A DNA stretch of 64,000 bases from Methanomicrobiales archaeon (GTDB lineage: Archaea; Halobacteriota; Methanomicrobia; Methanomicrobiales; Methanospirillaceae). The stretch lies in NCBI GenBank assembly GCA_012729535.1, contig JAAYCY010000055.1:62001-126000 (forward strand), given 5' to 3'. Below, in pieces: positions 35,600 through 44,314 of the stretch; within the stretch, counting starts at the first letter, position 1, and each line of letters starts with the position of its first letter. The translations under genes and the position numbers were made by a program. Below the pieces are notes generated by a model. That model saw only the letters and a program-made list of their open reading frames with translations, was not told the origin of the DNA and did not search any database.

Positions 35600-36703
35600 T
35601 TACCGGTTTTGAATCCATCTTTTTTTCTCACGATAATTTTTCCCAAGTTCACAAATTCCCTGCCATTTTTCTTTTTCCATCCGTTTTAATCCGATATTTG
35701 CCTTATCCTTTTCAAATGCAATCTCTTTTTGTATCTTCAGATATTGTTCCAGGCGACCGGGCATCAGAGTTCCTTCTGTTATTGCCTGAATAACCGCACA
35801 ACCCGGTTCATTCTGATGAGTGCAGTCAGAAAATTTACATCCGGCTGCAATACTTTCAATATCTGAAAATTCTTCACTCAGATGTTCTCCGGCGGTCCAG
35901 ACCCTGAGTTCCCGCATGCCTGGTGTATCCACGATAGAGCATCCGGAGGGAAGTGTTGTCAGATGTCTTACCGTTGTGGTATGTCTTCCCTTTCCGTCAT
36001 CTTCACGAATTTCTCCGGTTTTCTGAACACTGGTTCCGGTCAGGGCGTTCATAAGGGTGGATTTTCCGACACCGGATGAACCAAGGAATATTACGGTTTT
36101 TTGTGAACCCAGGTAGGGCTTTAGTACATCAAGACCTGAGGACTGCAGGGCACTTACCGGAAAAACCGGGACATCTCCTATTTCCCGGTGAATTTTATCA
36201 ATAAATGGTGAGATATCATCACAGGTATCGGCTTTGTTAAGGAGAATTACCGGGTGTGCTCCAGATGCCCTGACGATGAGCATGTACCGAAGCAGCCGGG
36301 GAATGCTGAAATCATGTCCGGGATCAGTAATGATAAAAACCGTGTCTATATTTGCAGCGATTACCTGTTCTCCGGTATGTTCACCAGAGCCACCTCGTGA
36401 GATGGTAGTTCTTCGCTCCAATATCGAGACAATCATCTTTGTTCCGGAATCCGGATCCGAGAGTACCACGACGAAGTCCCCTACAATGGGAATCATCTTT
36501 TTGGTCTTCATCGCTCCTGATATGGGAAGTGATATGATGCCTTCAGGAGTTATAACATCATACCTCGTTTTATGAGCAGTGACTACTCTTCCGGGAATAT
36601 ATGGTCCTTTAAAGGAAGAGAAAAGAAAATTCCAGTCTTCATCCCATCCAAGGTTTTCAAATGTGATATGTGATGAATTTGTAAGATCTATAGAATTGTC
36701 CAT
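35600..36703 (-). CDS. rsgA: Ribosome small-subunit-dependent GTPase RsgA
   Basis: 367 residues with the circular permutation that defines RsgA: the G4 motif LLNKADTC comes before G1 GSSGVGKSTLM and G3 DTPGMREL. An N-terminal OB-fold region (about 30-110) precedes the GTPase, and a C-terminal zinc site CKFSDCTHQNEPGC follows. RsgA works in late maturation of the bacterial 30S subunit. Its presence in an archaeon is unusual and suggests acquisition from bacteria. It lies convergent with the EFR1 gene, 14 bases apart. Confidence 0.93.
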   Translation of the reverse strand: MDNSIDLTNSSHITFENLGWDEDWNFLFSSFKGPYIPGRVVTAHKTRYDVITPEGIISLPISGAMKTKKMIPIVGDFVVVLSDPDSGTKMIVSILERRTTISRGGSGEHTGEQVIAANIDTVFIITDPGHDFSIPRLLRYMLIVRASGAHPVILLNKADTCDDISPFIDKIHREIGDVPVFPVSALQSSGLDVLKPYLGSQKTVIFLGSSGVGKSTLMNALTGTSVQKTGEIREDDGKGRHTTTVRHLTTLPSGCSIVDTPGMRELRVWTAGEHLSEEFSDIESIAAGCKFSDCTHQNEPGCAVIQAITEGTLMPGRLEQYLKIQKEIAFEKDKANIGLKRMEKEKWQGICELGKNYREKKRWIQNR

Positions 36704-36826
36704 ATAAAAGGTTTCTAAAATAGATATAACAGATTTCTCTTATCTTCTTCCGGAATAAAACATGCCATGATATCGTTATAACCAAGCATTTTTCTCTCCT
36801 GATATTGATTCTCTTTGCTGAATTCT

Positions 36827-37576
36827 ATGGGAGAGTTAAGTGATACCATACAGACCATCTGTAAGGATGAAGGAGCTGAATATATCGGATTTGCTGATAT
36901 TGCTTTATTAAGAACAGAAGTCATCAGACAGGGAGGTGAGAGGCTTTCTCCATATCCGGTTGCCGTGGTATTTGGATTTGTTCTCCAACATTCTTTGGTG
37001 GATCTCTTACATGATGGAACCAGGGGAGAGAAGAATGTCTATTATCATCATGCCTATCAACTTATCAATACCCGGATTGATCTTCTAACGTCCCGGGTTG
37101 CGGATATTATTCAAAAATCCGGGTCTCGTGTGTTTCCAGTCCCTGCTTCACAGAGATTTGATAATGAAAAAATTTCAGCAATTTTTTCACACAAATTAGC
37201 CGCAAGGCAGGCCGGATTTGGATGGATTGGGAAAAGTTGTATGCTTATCACTCCCGAACATGGTCCACGTGTTCGGTGGGGTAGTGTTCTGACAGATGCA
37301 CCGCTTCCTGCAATTTCTGCACCAATGAAAGAAAAATGCGGGAAATGCCGGGCATGTATTGATATCTGTCCGGTCCAGGCATATACCGGAGAACCATTCC
37401 GGGAGGGAGAACCAAGAGAAGTCAGATTTAACGCACAATTGTGTGATAAATATTTTGATGATCTGAAAATCCGGAATGAAGAATCGGTCTGTGGTTTGTG
37501 TATGTATATCTGTCCATATGGACGAAAAAAACGAGGAAAACCTATCTCTTCTAAAAACCATGAGATTCAAAGGTAA
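36827..37576 (+). CDS. QueG-like 4Fe-4S protein
   Basis: 249 residues from ATG 36827; a TTG four codons earlier is also in frame. The C-terminal third carries two iron-sulfur motifs, CGKCRACIDICPVQAY near 175 and CGLCMYICPYGRKK near 225, with the upstream GFGWIGKSCMLITPEHGPRV box of the epoxyqueuosine reductase superfamily. True QueG makes queuosine, a bacterial tRNA base; archaea use archaeosine, so the substrate here is probably different (reductive dehalogenase-like relatives exist). It is divergent from rsgA, and its 3' end overlaps the TPR gene by 26 bases. Confidence 0.85.
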   Translation: MGELSDTIQTICKDEGAEYIGFADIALLRTEVIRQGGERLSPYPVAVVFGFVLQHSLVDLLHDGTRGEKNVYYHHAYQLINTRIDLLTSRVADIIQKSGSRVFPVPASQRFDNEKISAIFSHKLAARQAGFGWIGKSCMLITPEHGPRVRWGSVLTDAPLPAISAPMKEKCGKCRACIDICPVQAYTGEPFREGEPREVRFNAQLCDKYFDDLKIRNEESVCGLCMYICPYGRKKRGKPISSKNHEIQR

Positions 37577-38849
37577 TATTGTCTTTTTCATCTCTCTTCT
37601 CTTTAAAACTAACTCGATTTGGTCTTTTCTGCGAAGAAAAATCCGGCATCTGTTTTTCAGATCCCTGAGTTCCCATATTAGTACCAGCAATTATACGATC
37701 GATGAAAGATGGATTAATTTTGGCAATAGTTTCCATTAACTTAATTCCTTCATCTTTTTTCCCCAATCCATTCAAAGCAATAGCATCTCCAAGCAGAGCT
37801 CCAAAATGAACGGGATTATTCGCTAATATTTTTGTATAAATCTGATGGGCTTCTTCATTTTGATGCAATTCCTGGAGTATTGTTGCCTTTTGCAGGAGGA
37901 AAGTACTGTCCTCAGACATGATAGCCTCTGCTTTTTTGACAAATGAAAGGGCTTCATCATATTGCTTGTTTTTTACCATTAACTCAGCCATAGCAAGGGT
38001 TGCGTAACTATGATTGGGGTTTTTTTGAAGAATTTGTGTTATAGCTGATTCTAGTTCATTAATTTCATCGGATTCAAACGTTCTTTTTCTCAGTAAAGTA
38101 AGGACAATACGATAATATGTGGCAATCAATTTTTCTGCATCATCTCCGGAGTAATTTCCGATATGATCGTAATTCATACTATCATCAACCATTGGAAAAT
38201 GAAGCCCAAATTTCTGAGTTTCCTCTTTTAAACGAATGATAACATCTGAATATAATTTACGTGATCTGAAAAAATTACCAACTTCAAAATAGCAATCAGC
38301 AAGACAGTGAAGGAGATTAATTTCAGGTTCGATAAGTTCAAAAGCCTGCTCTCCAGCTGATATTGCTTTATCATATCTCTTTTTTTGGTGATGCATTGTA
38401 AACAATGTGACATACCCAATCTGATAATCCGGCCTGATTTTTACTGATTGGTCAAGGAGTGAGATTGCTTCATCATCTTTTCCAGATTGAAAAACGAGGG
38501 ATCCAAGATTGTGGAGTGCACGATAATTGTCCGGTTCTAATTGAATGCATCTTCTGTATGCACGTTCTGCCTTATCATATTCACCGGCCTGAGAACACAC
38601 AATTCCATGACTCATCCAGGCATCTGCATTTTCCGGAATTAATTTTACCAGTTCATCACCCTCTTTGATGAGATATTCGGGTGATTTTGTTGCAATGAGA
38701 CATTTTTATCGCTGGACAAGGGCTATTTCATGTTTAGGTTCAAGCCGGAGAACATGTTCATAGAGAGTTAGGGCACGGTCATGATGGCCCCTGCTTTGAA
38801 ATTTCTCTGCATCTTGAATCCTTCGTTTTATTAATTTATCCTTATTCAT
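37551..38849 (-). pseudogene. TPR-repeat protein gene interrupted by an in-frame stop
   Basis: One continuous frame of 433 codons runs from ATG 38849 to 37551 but holds a TAA at 38706-38708 (codon 48). Both sides clearly belong together: upstream AEKFQSRGHHDRALTLYEHV and LEPKHEIALVQR, downstream CLIATKSPEYLIKEGDELV, then AWMSHGIVCSQAGEYDKAER. Several TPR units follow, e.g. LHNLGSLVFQSGKDDEAISL. The uninterrupted part from ATG 38615 begins inside a repeat and would be a truncated protein of 354 residues. Either the gene was inactivated recently, translation restarts downstream, or the base is an error. Scaffold-type function inferred. Confidence 0.7.
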
Positions 38850-38927
38850 TCCATGTCTCCGGAGAGTCTCTTATTATTAGATTTAATGGTAAATAAGGTT
38901 ACAGAGAATTAAAAAAAAATGGTAAAA

Positions 38928-39485
38928 TTAAGCCTGAGCTTTTTTAATTTGGAATGAAAATATCGCTGCACTTATGCCACCAAGAAGAGCAAATGCTCCT
39001 GCAATCAATGGCAATGCAAAGGCTGCTCCATACGGGAAGATAAGCAGGATAATGCCAAATATTACACTTAAAATACCAAGTATTCCGGCTCCTGCATCCT
39101 TTGACCGGTATGCTTCATAGAGTTTTGTTCCTCCGATTAATAAACCCCAGAACCCAATCAGGAATATGAGCATGGTAAGGACAACCAGAGTTCCCCACAT
39201 CGGGTAAGTCATAATGGCTATTCCAGCAAGAATACTAATTACCGCCAGAAATATCTTCCATCCCATGTTTGATTTGTCCTGGAATAAACTGACCATGGTA
39301 AAAATTCCTCCGACAAACCAGTATGCCCCCATGAACAGGACCATGTAATAGGTTGTAATCACCGGAGTTGTGATAAGCATAATCCCTACGATTATCGCCA
39401 TAAGCCCCCAGACAAGAACAAGCCACCAGGGCATACTTCCTACAGAAGCTGCAATTTCCGCGTTTGATGGTACTTCATCACTCAT
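38928..39485 (-). CDS. HdeD/DUF308 membrane protein
   Basis: 185 residues from ATG 39485; the upstream TTG (39536) would add 17 residues of unlikely sequence. Six membrane helices are visible, in pairs (WWLVLVWGLMAIIVGIMLI, YYMVLFMGAYWFVGGIF, IFLAVISILAGIAIMTYP, LVVLTMLIFLIGFWGLLIGG, LGILSVIFGIILLIFPYG, LPLIAGAFALLGGISAAIFS). The repeated G-x3-G pattern fits DUF308. HdeD proteins are linked to acid and stress tolerance in bacteria; the archaeal role is unknown. It stands alone. Confidence 0.85.
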   Translation of the reverse strand: MSDEVPSNAEIAASVGSMPWWLVLVWGLMAIIVGIMLITTPVITTYYMVLFMGAYWFVGGIFTMVSLFQDKSNMGWKIFLAVISILAGIAIMTYPMWGTLVVLTMLIFLIGFWGLLIGGTKLYEAYRSKDAGAGILGILSVIFGIILLIFPYGAAFALPLIAGAFALLGGISAAIFSFQIKKAQA

Positions 39486-39589
39486 GTTATCATGAACATA
39501 TCCATGAGAGAATGGATAACATTTTGCTAAACTCAATGATTATAACAAAAAAACGGATTTAAATATTTTAGAAAAAAGAGGGTTATAAA

Positions 39590-40480
39590 TTACTGGAATT
39601 TGTCCTTGTTACTATTCAGTTCGTCTATGGAACTGATGGTCACATATTCAGGAACAACAAGTCCGATTTTAGCCCCTTCAAGGGTTTTTCCTACCTCTAC
39701 CAGGTCATCACGATATTTATTCATGTAATTAGCCTGGGTTTGTGGTAGCCATGCTGAAATTGTGCAGTCAAGGTCACCGGTAGATACAGACTGGTACAAT
39801 GGTCCTGCATCAACGGCAATTAACTGGGTCTTATATCCGGCCTGTTCATAGACTTTTTTCAGTACATTGGTGCTTGCAATTTCTGAATCCCACAGGACAT
39901 ATCCGATTTTTATCAGTGATCCGTCTCCAACAACATCACCTATCCAGGATAAAACCTGATCCTGGTGAGCAGTAACATACTCTTCTGCAGCAACTTCAGC
40001 ACTCTTTCCATCTTCTATGGCAAGCATGACCATTGCCATATCGTCAGCTGTCCAGTGGAACCTGGATAAAATTTCGTATGCTCCCTTATTATCTGTTTCA
40101 AATCCCTTTCTTGCAAGAGCTCCGATGTATTCCTCACCGCCATAGATACCTTTTGGATCATCTAAGTATTTGAGGTCAAATCGAGCAAATTTCCAGTGTG
40201 GTGTCCATCCTGTAACGACAATCCACTTCCCGTCTTTTACTGCTTTTGTCAGTTCTGATGCCATGCCTGCACTACTGCTTGCTACGAGGGTATAATCAAG
40301 TCCGTACTCGGTAATGGCATCTTCCGTGTTTTGCATGATCCCGGCACCGGGTTCAATACCGATAATTTTACCATTCTGACTTGAAGCAGACTGGTCACCT
40401 CCGGTGCATCCCGCGAATAAGATAAAACTAATGAGGCATATTCCTATCAGCACAATCATTGTCTGTTTTTTAATTTTCAT
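39590..40480 (-). CDS. Glycine betaine ABC transporter substrate-binding lipoprotein
   Basis: 296 residues. A lipoprotein signal peptide (VLIGICLISFILFAGC, Cys near residue 25) anchors it outside the membrane. The OpuAC/ProX fold has tryptophans for the aromatic betaine cage in VTGWTPHWKFA and ISAWLPQTQANYM. It captures glycine betaine or related quaternary ammonium compounds and delivers them to the permease next door. It is the last gene of a three-gene operon (38 bases after the permease). Likely an osmoprotectant uptake system. Confidence 0.92.
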   Translation of the reverse strand: MKIKKQTMIVLIGICLISFILFAGCTGGDQSASSQNGKIIGIEPGAGIMQNTEDAITEYGLDYTLVASSSAGMASELTKAVKDGKWIVVTGWTPHWKFARFDLKYLDDPKGIYGGEEYIGALARKGFETDNKGAYEILSRFHWTADDMAMVMLAIEDGKSAEVAAEEYVTAHQDQVLSWIGDVVGDGSLIKIGYVLWDSEIASTNVLKKVYEQAGYKTQLIAVDAGPLYQSVSTGDLDCTISAWLPQTQANYMNKYRDDLVEVGKTLEGAKIGLVVPEYVTISSIDELNSNKDKFQ

Positions 40481-40517
40481 GAGTATTCTCCGTTAACTTA
40501 AATTTCTAAATCTTTGT

Positions 40518-41408
40518 TCACATTTCCCGTACCGGGACAAGGTTCTGGCTTAATCGGTCAAGAATTACCGCAATAATCACAATGGCTAGACCTGCTTCAA
40601 ATCCTGAACCTATGTCTACCCGCTGGATTCCATAAAGCACCTGGTATCCAAGTCCACCAGCTCCAATCATGGATGCGATAACGGTCATGGATAGAGCTAA
40701 CATGATACACTGGTTTACCCCTGCCATAATAGTCGGAAGAGCAACGGGAAGTTCAACCTTGATTAGCTTCTGGAATGGAGTTGTTCCGAATGCATCTGAT
40801 ACTTCGATGAGTTCTGCAGGGATCTGCCTGATACCAAGGTTGGTAAGTCTGATAGCAGGAGGCATGGCGAATACCACGGTAGCGATTACACCCGGCACAT
40901 TACCCAGTCCAAAGAATATAACTGCCGGAATAAGGTAGACAAATGAAGGCATTGTCTGCATAAGGTCAAGAAATACCCTGATAACCTGGTTAAACCTGTT
41001 TGAATGTGATGCAATAATTCCAAAAGGTATACCGATAAGCAGAGCAACCAGGGTTGAAACGATGACCAAAGATAGGGTTTCCATAGAATAGTCCCACAAA
41101 TTCAGGTCCCAGATCAACAAAAGGCCTATAATGCAGAGGATGGGCAGGTCCAGGGATCCCATAATTTTCTTTTTTGTGCTTTTTTTCTTTGAAATTCCGT
41201 TAAATTTCAAACCAAATGCAACAATTGCAAGAATAAGGATGAGTAAAACCGGAGGGAAGGCACTTAAAATATTATAAAATGTACTCATCAGAGTGCTTAA
41301 AATGCCGGTAATGGCATCAAGGAGCCAACTAAGATTATTACTGATCCAGTCTACCAGTTCTTCAATGCAATCTCCCAATGGAAGCCGGGGGAAAGGTGGT
41401 GGCGTCAT
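40518..41408 (-). CDS. Glycine betaine ABC transporter permease
   Basis: 296 residues with about seven membrane helices and the EAA-type loop (AFGTTPFQKLIKVELPVALP) that contacts the ATPase. The permease signature QTMPSFVYLIPAVIFFG identifies the OpuAB/ProW family. Its ATG overlaps the ATPase stop by 4 bases (ATGA), indicating coupled translation. It forms the translocation pore for glycine betaine/proline-type substrates. Confidence 0.92.
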   Translation of the reverse strand: MTPPPFPRLPLGDCIEELVDWISNNLSWLLDAITGILSTLMSTFYNILSAFPPVLLILILAIVAFGLKFNGISKKKSTKKKIMGSLDLPILCIIGLLLIWDLNLWDYSMETLSLVIVSTLVALLIGIPFGIIASHSNRFNQVIRVFLDLMQTMPSFVYLIPAVIFFGLGNVPGVIATVVFAMPPAIRLTNLGIRQIPAELIEVSDAFGTTPFQKLIKVELPVALPTIMAGVNQCIMLALSMTVIASMIGAGGLGYQVLYGIQRVDIGSGFEAGLAIVIIAVILDRLSQNLVPVREM

Positions 41409-42613
41409 AGTGATGCTCCTGTTCTTCCAAGAGCCGAGAGAACTGATCCTCTCACGATAACCCCTTTAAGCCTCTTTTCTTCATTGATTACTGCCAATGG
41501 AAATTTACTGTCAGCAATAACCGGAATAATATCTGATACCGGGGTATCAAGGGAAATAGTAATGACATCAGGAATGATGATATCCTGCAGTGAAAGCCCT
41601 TCTCTTCCAGCACGAAGGGCATCATCGACGGTGATAATTCCCTTCAGTTCACGGTTTTTTGCTACAACAAAGATGGTAGATATTCCGGCTTCTCTCATCA
41701 TTCTTAAAGCTACATGAGGGCCAGAAGTTGCATGGATCATGGGATCAGGGACCTTCATAACATCTTTTGCTGTAAGAACACGAGACAAATCGACATCCTC
41801 AACAAACTTCTCTACAAATTCATTTTTTGGTTGCGTCAGAATTTCTTCAGGTGTTCCGATCTGAACAATCTCACCTGCCTTCATGAGGCCTATCCGTGTT
41901 CCAAGTTTTAAAGCTTCATCAAGATCGTGCGAAACAAATATGATGGTCTTTTCAAGTCGGTCCTGAATATCAAGAAGTTCATTCTGCATATCCCTTCGTA
42001 TCATCGGATCTAATGCAGAAAATGCCTCATCCATGAGGAGAATATCTGGTGAACTTGCAAGAGCCCGTGCCAGACCCACCCTTTGTTTCATTCCGCCAGA
42101 TAACTGGTCCGGGTATGAATGTTCATAACCAGAGAGTCCTACCAGGTTTAATGTCTCCTTTGCAATTTCTGCCCTCTCTTCTGCTGATTTACCCTGAATT
42201 TCAAGACCAAATGCAACATTGTCCAGAATATTCCGGTGGGGAAGAAGTGCAAAACTCTGGAATACCATTCCCATTCTGGTCCTTCTGATGGTTCTCATCC
42301 GATCAGGTGAAACTAAGGCAATATCTTCACCATCAAGGAGAATTGATCCTGCCGTTGGATTGATGAGGCGATTTATACACCTGAGAAGAGTGGATTTTCC
42401 ACACCCGGAAAGACCCATCAGAACAAAAATCTCGCCTTTTTTAACAGAAAATGAGATGTTTTTTAATGCTACTACGTGACCCGTTCTTTCCTGGATTTCC
42501 TTCGGTGTACATCCTTTTTGTACATGTGCCAGGATTTTATTGGGTCTGGGTCCAAATATCTTAGTAAGGTTTCTTACTTCGATAATATACCCTGAATTAT
42601 CATCTGTTTCCAC
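41405..42613 (-). CDS. Glycine betaine ABC transporter ATP-binding protein with CBS domains
   Basis: 402 residues. The ATPase part has Walker A LMGLSGCGKSTLLR, Q-loop MVFQSFALLPHR, signature LSGGMKQRVGLARAL, Walker B ILLMDEAFSALDP and switch His in VSHDLDEAL. The C-terminal 115 residues contain a tandem CBS pair (DPMIHATSGPHVALRMMREA; VITISLDTPVSDIIPVIADS). In OpuA-type transporters CBS domains sense ionic strength. It leads the operon. A possible operator lies upstream (42745-42799). A strand starting IFGPRPNKILAHVQKG is typical of the ProV/OpuAA start. Confidence 0.94.
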   Translation of the reverse strand: METDDNSGYIIEVRNLTKIFGPRPNKILAHVQKGCTPKEIQERTGHVVALKNISFSVKKGEIFVLMGLSGCGKSTLLRCINRLINPTAGSILLDGEDIALVSPDRMRTIRRTRMGMVFQSFALLPHRNILDNVAFGLEIQGKSAEERAEIAKETLNLVGLSGYEHSYPDQLSGGMKQRVGLARALASSPDILLMDEAFSALDPMIRRDMQNELLDIQDRLEKTIIFVSHDLDEALKLGTRIGLMKAGEIVQIGTPEEILTQPKNEFVEKFVEDVDLSRVLTAKDVMKVPDPMIHATSGPHVALRMMREAGISTIFVVAKNRELKGIITVDDALRAGREGLSLQDIIIPDVITISLDTPVSDIIPVIADSKFPLAVINEEKRLKGVIVRGSVLSALGRTGASL

Positions 42614-42744
42614 TGTTATTAACCGTCCCTATGGAGACTCTGCCCATTCCAACTATACTAAGGGGTAAGCTATAATAACTGTTTTGGAAGGGATTAATAA
42701 GAAAATATGCAGTTTAAATTAAAATTTTAGACAGGAGTATCTTT

Positions 42745-42799
42745 AAATCAGGATTTGATATTATCATTCCTGATAAAATGATTATTTATGTCCTGATTT
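42745..42799. repeat. Inverted and repeated ATCAGGA/TCCTGAT elements upstream of the betaine operon
   Basis: AAATCAGGA at 42745-42753 is an exact reverse complement of TCCTGATTT at 42791-42799, and a third copy, TCCTGAT, sits between them at 42768-42774. The 343-base gap between the betaine operon and the YtfJ gene is otherwise AT-rich and gene-free. Clustered dyads in a divergent promoter region suggest an operator; the regulator is not known. Confidence 0.4.
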
Positions 42800-42956
42800 A
42801 GATAATATCGAAGATTAGATGAATATTTGTTCAGCGATAAATGGCATAATTCGTTACCTGACTGGATCTGGTTCAAACTCAGACTTACAATAATTTCATG
42901 TTACATGTTTTCATTAACACTAGCTTTTTTATCCACTTAGAGCTAGATGATACCAC

Positions 42957-43352
42957 ATGACAACTGAAGAGATCTTTCGTCAAGCTGCAGATGATCTCAG
43001 CAGACTTGTATCAGCAAAAAATATCCTGGGAGAACCTATTGATCTGGGAGATAAGGTAGTAATTCCTGTTACAAGATTTGGCATCGGAATTGGAGCAGGG
43101 AGCGGTAAAGGGAAAGAAGGTGATGGAAGTGGAGCAGGATGTGGTGGAGGAATTGAACCAGTTGCTCTTCTTGTTGCACATAAGGATGTTGCCGGGGCAG
43201 AAGGAATCCAGGTATTTTCACTAAGAAAGGACAACCCGGTAGCCCAGGTTATCACCGCTCTGAGTGAAACCCTTGTTCCGCAGGTTGTTGGTCTTATTAA
43301 GGAACAGAAAGGTGAAAGAGAAGAAACCAAAGAAGAAGAAACGAGTGAATAA
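42957..43352 (+). CDS. GerW/YtfJ family protein
   Basis: 131 residues. The family signature is the central part: VVIPVTRFGIGIGAGSGKG, then a glycine-rich stretch, then GGGIEPVALLVAHKDV. GerW (YtfJ) proteins are known from endospore formers, where they aid germination, but are also found in archaea that do not sporulate. No transmembrane segment. The gene leads a three-gene unit with the DUF2953 gene 12 bases later, the same pairing seen in bacteria, which suggests a shared ancient job. Confidence 0.9.
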   Translation: MTTEEIFRQAADDLSRLVSAKNILGEPIDLGDKVVIPVTRFGIGIGAGSGKGKEGDGSGAGCGGGIEPVALLVAHKDVAGAEGIQVFSLRKDNPVAQVITALSETLVPQVVGLIKEQKGEREETKEEETSE

Positions 43353-43364
43353 CGGTACAATCAT

Positions 43365-43994
43365 ATGATACATCCGACTGGAGTAATACTCATTCCAGTC
43401 GGTTTTATTGTTCTCTATTCTTTAATATTCTGGTATATTTATCGAACCCCCCTTGTTTTGTCCGGATTATTATCCCGCGACAGTGCCAATCTTTTTGGAG
43501 ATGTAACTGTTCGCTATAGTCTTATGAGTGTCCGGATTAGAATTGGCAGACCTATTGAAGGAACAATTCGGATCTCTACAAAACAAGTGTATTCTTTTCC
43601 TATCTCTCTCTCAGAATCTCCTGATGAAAGTAAAGAAGGAAATATCAAAGATGAAAAAAAATCTTTGTCAGAAATCACCGGGTATATCTCACCCATTTTC
43701 AGATATATAAATAAAATAATCGACCATATTCACATTGATTCTCTATTCTGCCATGCAGTCCTGGGATGTGGTGATCCTTTTACAACCGGGCTAGTATATG
43801 GTTACATCCAGGCGATAATTCCAATCTTTAACCGTAAATATGGAGATATTTCTATTATTCCAGACTTTATCAATCCACGATTAGAAGGTAATATTGGATT
43901 GAATGTACTGATCACATCACCAATAGCCCTGATCATTTTTGCAGGCAGGATTTTCTTTCCTGTTTTTTTCTATTACAAATTCAGGGTGAAATGA
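43365..43994 (+). CDS. DUF2953 membrane protein
   Basis: 209 residues. An N-terminal membrane helix (IPVGFIVLYSLIFWYIY, about residues 8-27), a charged middle, and a C-terminal helix (SPIALIIFAGRIFFPVFF). The middle holds the DUF2953 hallmark IDSLFCHAVLGCGDPFTTGL and YGYIQAIIP. DUF2953 genes sit beside ytfJ in Firmicutes and their relatives; function is not known. The gap of 12 bases to the gene before and 3 to the gene after shows one operon. Confidence 0.82.
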   Translation: MIHPTGVILIPVGFIVLYSLIFWYIYRTPLVLSGLLSRDSANLFGDVTVRYSLMSVRIRIGRPIEGTIRISTKQVYSFPISLSESPDESKEGNIKDEKKSLSEITGYISPIFRYINKIIDHIHIDSLFCHAVLGCGDPFTTGLVYGYIQAIIPIFNRKYGDISIIPDFINPRLEGNIGLNVLITSPIALIIFAGRIFFPVFFYYKFRVK

Positions 43995-43997
43995 TTT

Positions 43998-44243
43998 ATG
44001 AGAGAAACCCAGGAAGAAATTAGAATAATTTGTCCCCCGATGACTGTGACCGGAAGGCAAATTTATCCAGTTGTTCGGATCACCTCATTATCCTCTGATT
44101 ATGCTGGTATCCTGGCTACTAATCCTGTCGGGTTGCTTATTATGGAAAAAAGCCAATGGTTTTTTATTCCATTAGATGATGAAATTGGTGATATGGAAAT
44201 AATACTTGAGGATATTATAAAATCACAGGAACCGTTATCATAA
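43998..44243 (+). CDS. Small hypothetical protein downstream of DUF2953
   Basis: 81 residues, with beta-type strands (RQIYPVVRITSLSSDYAGIL) and a repeating hydrophobic pattern, acidic C-terminus. It follows the DUF2953 gene by 3 bases, so is almost surely co-transcribed. No domain recognised. It may be a soluble companion of the YtfJ/DUF2953 proteins; that is inference from the operon alone. Confidence 0.6.
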   Translation: MRETQEEIRIICPPMTVTGRQIYPVVRITSLSSDYAGILATNPVGLLIMEKSQWFFIPLDDEIGDMEIILEDIIKSQEPLS

Positions 44244-44314
44244 TCAGCATTATTGCTGAAAAAATATGTCAATACCTTCTGGGGATTCTTTTTTTATTCT
44301 ATACATCAGATTTT

